Part shown: positions 58,641 to 64,000 of the stretch, one piece after another
Numbering within the stretch: the first letter of the stretch is position 1
How the letters are laid out: each line of letters opens with the position of its first letter
Source of the DNA: Microbotryomycetes sp. JL201
Taxonomy: Eukaryota > Basidiomycota > Microbotryomycetes
Length of the DNA: 64,000 nucleotides
Direction of reading: 5' to 3'
Assembly: GCA_033819885.1 (NCBI GenBank)
Contig: JAQYUZ010000054.1
Coordinates: forward strand, 46,231-110,230
The notes under the pieces: generated by a model
The model's input: the letters and a program-made list of their open reading frames with translations, nothing else
Database searches by the model: none
What the model was told of the DNA's origin: nothing
Made by a program: the position numbers and the translations under genes

Positions 58641-59132
58641 AGCAGTGGAATTATGTGGATTTTGCGCAGAAAGGAGGATCTCGAAGGCCGGATCAAGCGT
58701 GCGGGCGACCGCTACGCTGCGTGGCATCAGTTTTGGCTTGCAATGCGCTGAGACCGTCGCAAGCATTAGGAGCGGACTGGTTACAAATGAGGACAGAAGC
58801 AGAAATACGACGAAATCGGATGTGCAGTGATGTACGACTTTTCATGATAGTCTCCGCAGTGCTGCGCGGGTCGCCACAAAACCTTTCCCCCGCCGCAGCT
58901 CTGCGAACGCGACAATGCAAGTGCCAGATCTCCGGTTTGCTGCGCAAAGCTGCCGGCAGAATGGAACCCGTTGTTCTTCGTCCGCTCCTCTCTCTCTCGC
59001 CATCACTCTCGACCACAGACGTCCCTGTTTTTGTCTGTCGACAAACCTCCGTCCTCGTCAGAGCTTCGTATTGACGAAGACACCTGCTGCGCTCTCGTCC
59101 CGCCCGTCAATCGCTGCTCCTGAGCGCTCGCC
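58641..59132. promoter_or_regulatory. Promoter region of MFS copy 2
   Basis: It contains blocks that line up with the promoter of copy 1 in the same order: GGGCGAC (about 58706), CAGTTTTGG (about 58729) and GCCAGATCT (about 58922). The surrounding sequence has diverged, so these blocks are candidates for retained regulatory sites. Confidence 0.4.
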
Positions 59133-61206
59133 ATGGACTCGCCTATGGATGAAAAGCTCGCAGTCAAGCACGTCGAGGAGCTGCACAGCGCCAATGCTCA
59201 CGTGCAAGAGTTTGACCCCGTCATCGTCAAACGCATCGTCCGCAAGACGGATTTGTGAGTCGCGCTTTCGATCGATCACGGTCTCTTGGGATGAGCTTGC
59301 TTGCACTGACCTACAACAATTGACGTGAAGTATCCTTGTACCTCTCGTCACTCTGTTGTTCTTGCTGAACTTCATCGGTATGTCGCTGTGGAGAGCGCAA
59401 CCGCCAAGAACCATCGGGACTCTGACCGTCCATTTGCTCCGCTCCCACCAAATAACGTGCAGATCGTGCTGCTGTCGGCAATGCCAACGTTGCCGGTCTG
59501 TCCAAAGACCTCAAGCTCTCAGCTGAGAAATATCAGTACAATATCGGTCAGTTGACCCCAATCCGACGTCTCGTGCCGAGCGTTCGAGCTCTAAACAGCA
59601 GTCGCTAACCAGGACTGGGATCGTCCTTCCTTTCAACAGCTCTCATGATCTTCTACATTTTCTACATTATTGTCGAGGTGAGCCCAGAAGAAACGAAGGC
59701 TGCTTTCGCGCGAAGCGCGGCTATGCTGACTGCGAGCAACCCTTGGTAGCCCATCTCGAACTTGATTCTCAAGAAGGTTGGCTATCTGTGGTTGTCGTTC
59801 CTGGTCGTTGGATTCGGTGCCGTCACTATTGGTGAGTGCTAGTAAGAATGTGGCTGCCTAAGGGCCCTAAATGTTGACCGACACTAATCTGTCTGCAGGC
59901 TCTGCCTTTATGAAGAACTATGGCGAATTCGTTGTCGTCCGCATTCTTCTCGGCTGCACAGAAGGCGGTGTCATTCCGGCCGTCGCTTTCATTCTGTCGC
60001 GCTTCTACACTCGTCGTGAACTCGCTTTCCGATTCGGCATCTTTTTGGCCTTGGGCCCGACTTTGTCTGGCGCTTTCGGTGGCCTGCTTGCCGCTGGTTT
60101 GCTCAACTTGGGCAGCATTGGATCTGTCAAAGGATGGCGCTGCATCTTCCTCGTCGAGGGTTCGTTGATTTCGTTGTTGCTCCTGTAATGAGGGGTAAAT
60201 TCAAACAACGTTGCTGATTCGTCTTTGCTGGCTTTCCAGGCATTCTCACGACCGGTGTCGGCATCTTGAGCATCTTCTTGTTGGCAGATTCGCCTGAGAC
60301 TGCCCGATTTCTGTCTGCCGAGGAAAAGGTCATTGCGTCGGCCCGTGTTGCAGCCGAGCACATTGGCAACTCTCGCAAGCCTGCCACCAGAAAGACCACG
60401 ATCCAAGGTTTTGCCAACATTCAAGTTTGGCTCTGCGCTTTCGGTTACGGCTTTGTCAACATTATCGTCCAAGGTACTTCGCTGTTTTTGCCTACTGTCG
60501 TACGGACTCTTGGAAAGTGAGTCCAGCCTCGTGCTTGTGCATTCGGTTGATGATGGCTAATCGTTTGCCGTCATGTAGTTACTCCACCATTGAAGTCCAG
60601 CTTCGCTCGGTGCCTCCTTACATTGTCGCTTGCGTCTACACCTTGACCATCTCGTGGTTGTGCTCGCGCACTCGCCGTCACGGCATCTTCATTATCGGCT
60701 CCATGCTCTTGTCGTGTGTCGGCTACATCATTTTCCTCGCCTCGACCAACAAGGCCGTCCTTTACTTTGCCACGTTCTTGACTTTTTCGGGTGCCGTTCC
60801 CTGCGGTCCCATCTTCTTGTCGTGGGCCGCCGCCAACTCTGCCCCCGATACGTCGCGCGCTATCGCCACCGCCATCGTACCCGGTGTCGGAACTTGGGGT
60901 TCAATTGTCGCCACATGGGCCTACCTTCCCAAATACGCCCCGCGCTTTGTGCCCGGCAACGCTCTCAACACGGCTGGCGCTCTCGCCGCTGCGGCTGTCG
61001 CCGGTGGCATTGTGAGTTTTCTCTATTTTTCGGACGGACTGCGAGAAGCGTCTTCTGACCGTTATCGTTGTCTTCAGTTGCTTTATGTTCAAAATGAGAA
61101 CAAGTTGCGCGAGCAAGGCCGCCGCGACCACCGCCTTGAGGGTCTTTCGCAAGACGAGATTGATGACCTCGGAAACAGGCATCCCGACTTCCGTCTCTTG
61201 ATTTAA
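59133..61206 (+). CDS. MFS transporter, anion:cation symporter type, tandem copy 2
   Basis: The same exon-intron structure as copy 1, exactly 2,966 bp downstream. The protein begins MDSPMDEKLAVKHVEELHSA, where copy 1 has MDSPIDEK. In the first 42 bases I count seven nucleotide differences, only one of them changing an amino acid. Then 1,848 bp are identical. From 61023 onward differences return: one or two in the last intron, and about eight synonymous changes in the final exon, including CTG/TTG and TAG/TAA. Both copies keep full open exons, splice sites and all membrane helices, so both are probably active. The predicted proteins differ by a single residue, so any functional difference should lie in expression. 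Confidence 0.92.
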
Positions 61207-61354
61207 AGCTGTTGATTGGATTTGTTTTCAGAGAACGCTGGCTTCAACGCAGTACTCCATATTGTGTTGGGTCTACTCTTGTAGGGTCTCTCTCTCCCCG
61301 AGAGGGCATAGTGGTTGTACAAGTACCGGTCCATCGTGGAATCGAATGCAGTCG

Positions 61355-61820
61355 TTAATTATATACACCAGGTTCTTGATTCTCTAATACACTGCGATGC
61401 TCGAGATACCGTCGCGACGATGCCTCATTCGCCGCCTCTGCTTCCTTGATCCTCTGCAGCACGTCTGAAGGTATCCCTTCGTCTCCGGTAGCGGTTGCAC
61501 CTGCTTGTCCGTGTCGCTGCACGCGTGCATTTTCGCTGACGGTCGCTGGCCTCGGCAGTCGTCGCTGCTCCTCGCCGAGGATGGCGCGCTTGTACAAGAG
61601 CACTGACGAAGCGATCAAGAACGGAAATGTGACAATGATCGTGCGGATCCTGTAAGGCAATGGAAAGGTCAAGCAGTCTGTCGATGCCCGGCAGAACCAG
61701 TCTTGGCTCGAATCGCATACTCACCGGCGCGCATCGGGACTGAGAGGTGGGCGAGCCAGCTTGGTAAGATGGGAAAAGCAACGTAGGTGCTTTGCGAACG
61801 GCGGGAAGGTGGCGAGAACT
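61355..61820 (-). CDS. Small single-pass membrane protein, predicted mitochondrial; start unresolved
   Basis: Two exons join in phase across the intron that starts at the GTGAGT near 61726 (minus strand). Upstream: a basic, Phe/Leu-rich stretch HLTKLARPPLSPDARR. Downstream: IRTIIVTFPFLIASSVLLYK (the membrane helix), then RAILGEEQRRLPRP and a long charged helix DVLQRIKEAEAANEASSRRY ending PGVYN, TAA at 61355-61357. The N-terminus resembles a mitochondrial presequence, but the open frame reaches a stop upstream (near 61870) without an in-frame ATG, so a further 5' exon is likely. Small fungal mitochondrial proteins with this layout exist, but I cannot name the family. A degraded relative lies between the two MFS genes. 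Confidence 0.6.
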
Positions 61821-61942
61821 CGAAGCGAGTCGAGATGACCTCCCGCCCAGGAATTCAGCGAAATCTTTTACAACAGATGGGCATTCGCGATGATACTGTT
61901 TGTGATGACCTCGGTCGCTTGAAACCTACAAGAGTCTCGATA

Positions 61943-61952
61943 GTCACGTGAC
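61943..61952. promoter_or_regulatory. GTCACGTGAC palindrome
   Basis: The third perfect copy of this 10-bp E-box palindrome in the window, about 120 bp upstream of the known part of the small membrane-protein gene. Confidence 0.5.
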
Positions 61953-63668
61953 AGGCGTCGCTGTCAGCTCGATGTTGGACTGCTGCGTACACTGCATCTT
62001 TCTCGTTCGACTTGAAGTCTCGTCTTTAGATCGTCAGGCCTCGTTGTAAATGCTTGACGGGCAAGCAAGGCGAGACGAGTCCTGGCTATCGCAGCCGACC
62101 GCGATCGCCACCGCCTGGCTTTTGAATAGTCGGATACTTTGAGGCGGAGCATTTGACACTGGTGGTCATGGCTCTGCTGGGTGACAGGATTACAGCCACG
62201 AAAGCGGTCGGTGAGGTCTATCTATCGGACCCGAGTGCAGCTCGACTCTAGTCTGCGAGTTTGCCAAGCCGAGCTGCGACAAGCATTCGAGCCAACGACT
62301 ATCACACGCGTTACGCACCAATACTGTATTGGGGCAAAGTTTGCGAAAGCGGATTGTCTTTCAAAGAAAGTGCTGGTCTTCGTTACGGGGTTTCATCCGG
62401 TCCCATAGTCGCACAAGTTGGTAGAGCTAGGTCGCGTTACGGTTTTGCAAAATAGTTTGACCTCGGCATTCCATCCCACGGACACTCGCTTCGTTCTGCG
62501 GCACAAGCACTTTTAATATTTGAGCCAGACGGTGTCTAAATTGTCTTGCGGGTCCTGCAAGATTGCTTGATTGTGTAATTTGCAAGCGTTGTTGTGTGCA
62601 ATGGATGACAGCTCGAAGGACTGTCTGTAGAGTTGCGGACAGCATTCATGCTGTTGCGGCCTCTGCGAGATCCGGTCCGATTCGCTGTTCAAATTTCTAG
62701 ACATCAAATAGTCAGAACTCTGCACAAACCAGCTTGAATAGTGTCAACTCAAGACAGCTCGAAATGTTTTTTCGTTTCGTCGTCTTGCTTCCGCAAGCGG
62801 TCGAGCGTGCCAGCGCTGTGTCAATTCTGCGAAGCCGCTTTGGTACACTATAGCGGGTAAATTGAGGGTTGCACGCTATTCAAGAAAGGGCTTGACAGAG
62901 AAACTTTTTTTTTGAACGAAAGCACAGAGCTCCTCAATCCTCATTTGGCCAACATTCAGGCGTCTTGGCGGTGCCGATCTACATTCTGATGCAATGTGAC
63001 TGAACTTTGGAACGGATTCATCTCTCGATGAAGGCGGAAAAAAAGACAAATTGAGCAAGGCCGCGAGTCTGTCTGTTGGAGGCAGGAGGACGCTTAGCTC
63101 ACTGAGAGTGCTCAGATTTCAACGTGCCGGCTACGGCAGAATTTCATTTGAGGTCGGATTCGGTTTTTGCTGGAATATCAAAGGCATGATACTCGAGAAG
63201 CTTTGACTTGGAGATGAAATACTCGGAAACAGAAGTGGAGAGTCAGGTCTTGCTTCCGCTCACACTTTGGCAAATTCAGCGGACGCAAGTCGTGCTTCCG
63301 GGTTGACGTTGTGCATAGCAGGAGCACGAGAATGACTGTGTTTAGCAAACAGCCTCATGGGCGAGACAGATATTGTTTTCGACCGACCGTTGGCTTGAAT
63401 AACACCGCGCATACCAGTTCGCGCAATTCAGCTTGCGGCTGAAGTGTTGAGCGGGATTTGGCAAGCTTGTGCATGCTCTCAAGGGCGCTCAGCTCATGAC
63501 CAAGTCATTAATGCAACGGACAGTCTGGCATTGCAAAGCCCACCGAGTTCTTTGTCCTTTGATCAGTCCTCTCAAGAATCGAGCGGCAAGTGAAGTGCAA
63601 AAAAAAATAGCAGGAGAGCACTATGTGCAGTGCGCAATGAACGTGCGAGGCGTTGTCCGCACATGCAC

Positions 63669-63673
63669 AAAAA
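63669..63673 (-). terminator. RNA polymerase III terminator of the tRNA gene
   Basis: A run of five T on the minus strand begins 8 nt after the tRNA 3' end, the usual Pol III stop signal. Confidence 0.75.
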
Positions 63674-63680
63674 GAAAGCG

Positions 63681-63760
63681 TAACTCGGACGGGGATCGAA
63701 CCCGCGCTCTTCCGCTAAACAATATAGGAGGCGGACGCCGTACCACTTGGCCACCGAGTT
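63681..63760 (-). tRNA. tRNA-Arg (anticodon CCU) with an 8-nt intron
   Basis: All four stems fold. The acceptor is AACTCGG with CCGAGTT, and the D arm is GCC...GGC. The anticodon stem is TCCGC with GCGGA, and the T arm is GCGGG-TTCGATC-CCCGT. Internal promoter boxes are present: A box TGGCCAAGTGG and B box GGTTCGATCC. The anticodon loop has 15 bases (CTCCTATATTGTTTA), that is 7 plus an 8-nt intron placed after position 37. Removing it leaves a 72-nt tRNA. T33 is followed by CCT, reading AGG codons for arginine. A Pol III terminator follows. Confidence 0.9.
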
Positions 63761-63829
63761 TTTAATAATGTGAACTTCGCAGCAGTGTGTGTATAGAATC
63801 GTGTGACCAGATGTCGCAAATTTTAATCG

Positions 63830-64000
63830 ATGTCGCCGCCACGCACATATGCTAGCGCCGTCCTAGGACACCGCAAACCACCTGACAAGGGCTCAGGAGC
63901 TCACATACAGCGTCTCGTCACCGAGCGTGCGAACGCGTTCACGGTAGAGCTTCCCACGGGGTTGAAGGTTGAACAAGTCCGTACAGCCTTTAAAAAGCAG
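63830..64000 (+). CDS. Open reading frame running off the window, product unknown
   Basis: An ATG at 63830 opens 57 codons with no stop before the end: MSPPRTYASAVLGHRKPPDK, then GAHIQRLVTERANAF and TGLKVEQVRTAFKKQ. It starts 70 bp upstream of the tRNA gene, on the opposite strand. The basic, polar start (TYASAV...) resembles the beginning of ORF1/Gag-type proteins of fungal retroelements, some of which insert next to tRNA genes, but this is weak. It may equally be an ordinary host gene. Confidence 0.4.
   Translation, partial: MSPPRTYASAVLGHRKPPDKGSGAHIQRLVTERANAFTVELPTGLKVEQVRTAFKKQ

Larger units (their letters stand above)
61821..63680. other. Gene-poor stretch
   Basis: Nearly 1.9 kb with only short open frames and no recognised gene. 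A perfect GTCACGTGAC palindrome lies at 61943-61952, upstream of the small membrane-protein gene. Beyond 62460 the DNA is more AT-rich, with homopolymer runs (about 62906 T run) and scattered copies of a CTTGCTTCCGC / GTGCTTCCGG word (about 62787, 63251, 63292), possibly decayed repeat DNA. Confidence 0.45.

Noticed and set aside
62181-62455. Short + strand frames in the gene-poor right end
   Set aside because: Compositionally plausible but without any motif, intron logic or conserved start.
1-64000. CRISPR array, prophage, bacterial operon or biosynthetic gene cluster
   Set aside because: No regularly spaced repeats, no phage genes, spliced eukaryotic genes throughout, and no core synthase; the oxygenase, P450 and reductase are far apart, and the P450 is CYP51.

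Overview
The window looks like 64 kb of nuclear DNA from a fungus, most likely a basidiomycete. Most genes are cut by many short introns (about 50 to 90 nt) with GT donors and YAG acceptors. Gene content is fungal: a P-type ENA Na+ pump, CYP51, GPI transamidase, a CFEM-type surface protein and an F-box/zinc-type family. One protein (12087-13354) matches my recollection of DUF7918, a family common in basidiomycetes. The class within Basidiomycota cannot be fixed from the sequence alone. Genes are packed at roughly one per 2.3 kb on both strands.

Layout. 1-12 kb: the end of a CDK-like kinase; GPI16; a tandem PH-domain protein; a Gly-X carboxypeptidase (CPS1 type) head-to-head with acyl-CoA-binding protein; a GT-B-like protein related to the N-terminal half of L-arabinokinase. 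12-20 kb: the DUF7918 protein, an F-box protein, a probable Mediator Med27-like subunit and a 2-oxoglutarate/Fe(II) oxygenase. 19.7-28 kb: a kelch-ectodomain membrane protein and an ENA-type cation ATPase. 28.9-33.4 kb: a histidine-phosphatase family protein, MIC10 with an unusual tail, and ERG11/CYP51. 34-44 kb: a Ser/Pro-rich protein, glycine-cleavage T protein, a thioredoxin-TPR fusion, an aldo-keto reductase and the beta subunit of AP-3. 44.7-54.5 kb: an unresolved coding region, a membrane-anchored histidine acid phosphatase, a CFEM-like GPI protein, a small predicted mitochondrial protein and a delta-type phospholipase C. 56-61.8 kb: a tandem pair of MFS anion:cation symporter genes and a small predicted mitochondrial membrane protein. 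62-64 kb: gene-poor DNA, an intron-containing tRNA-Arg(CCU), and an open reading frame that runs off the window.

The genes are mainly unrelated housekeeping functions (GPI anchoring, vesicle traffic, sterol and one-carbon metabolism, cristae shape, ion export, lipid signalling). I see no biosynthetic cluster, phage-type defence island or CRISPR array. The most informative locus is the MFS pair. About 1.85 kb of exons and introns is identical between the copies, both ends have diverged, and a decayed copy of the downstream gene lies between them. This is best explained by an old duplication later homogenised by gene conversion. Other points of interest are the MIC10 tail, the thioredoxin-TPR fusion, a triple TCGGCCGA cluster before the oxygenase gene, and repeated GTCACGTGAC palindromes in intergenic DNA.
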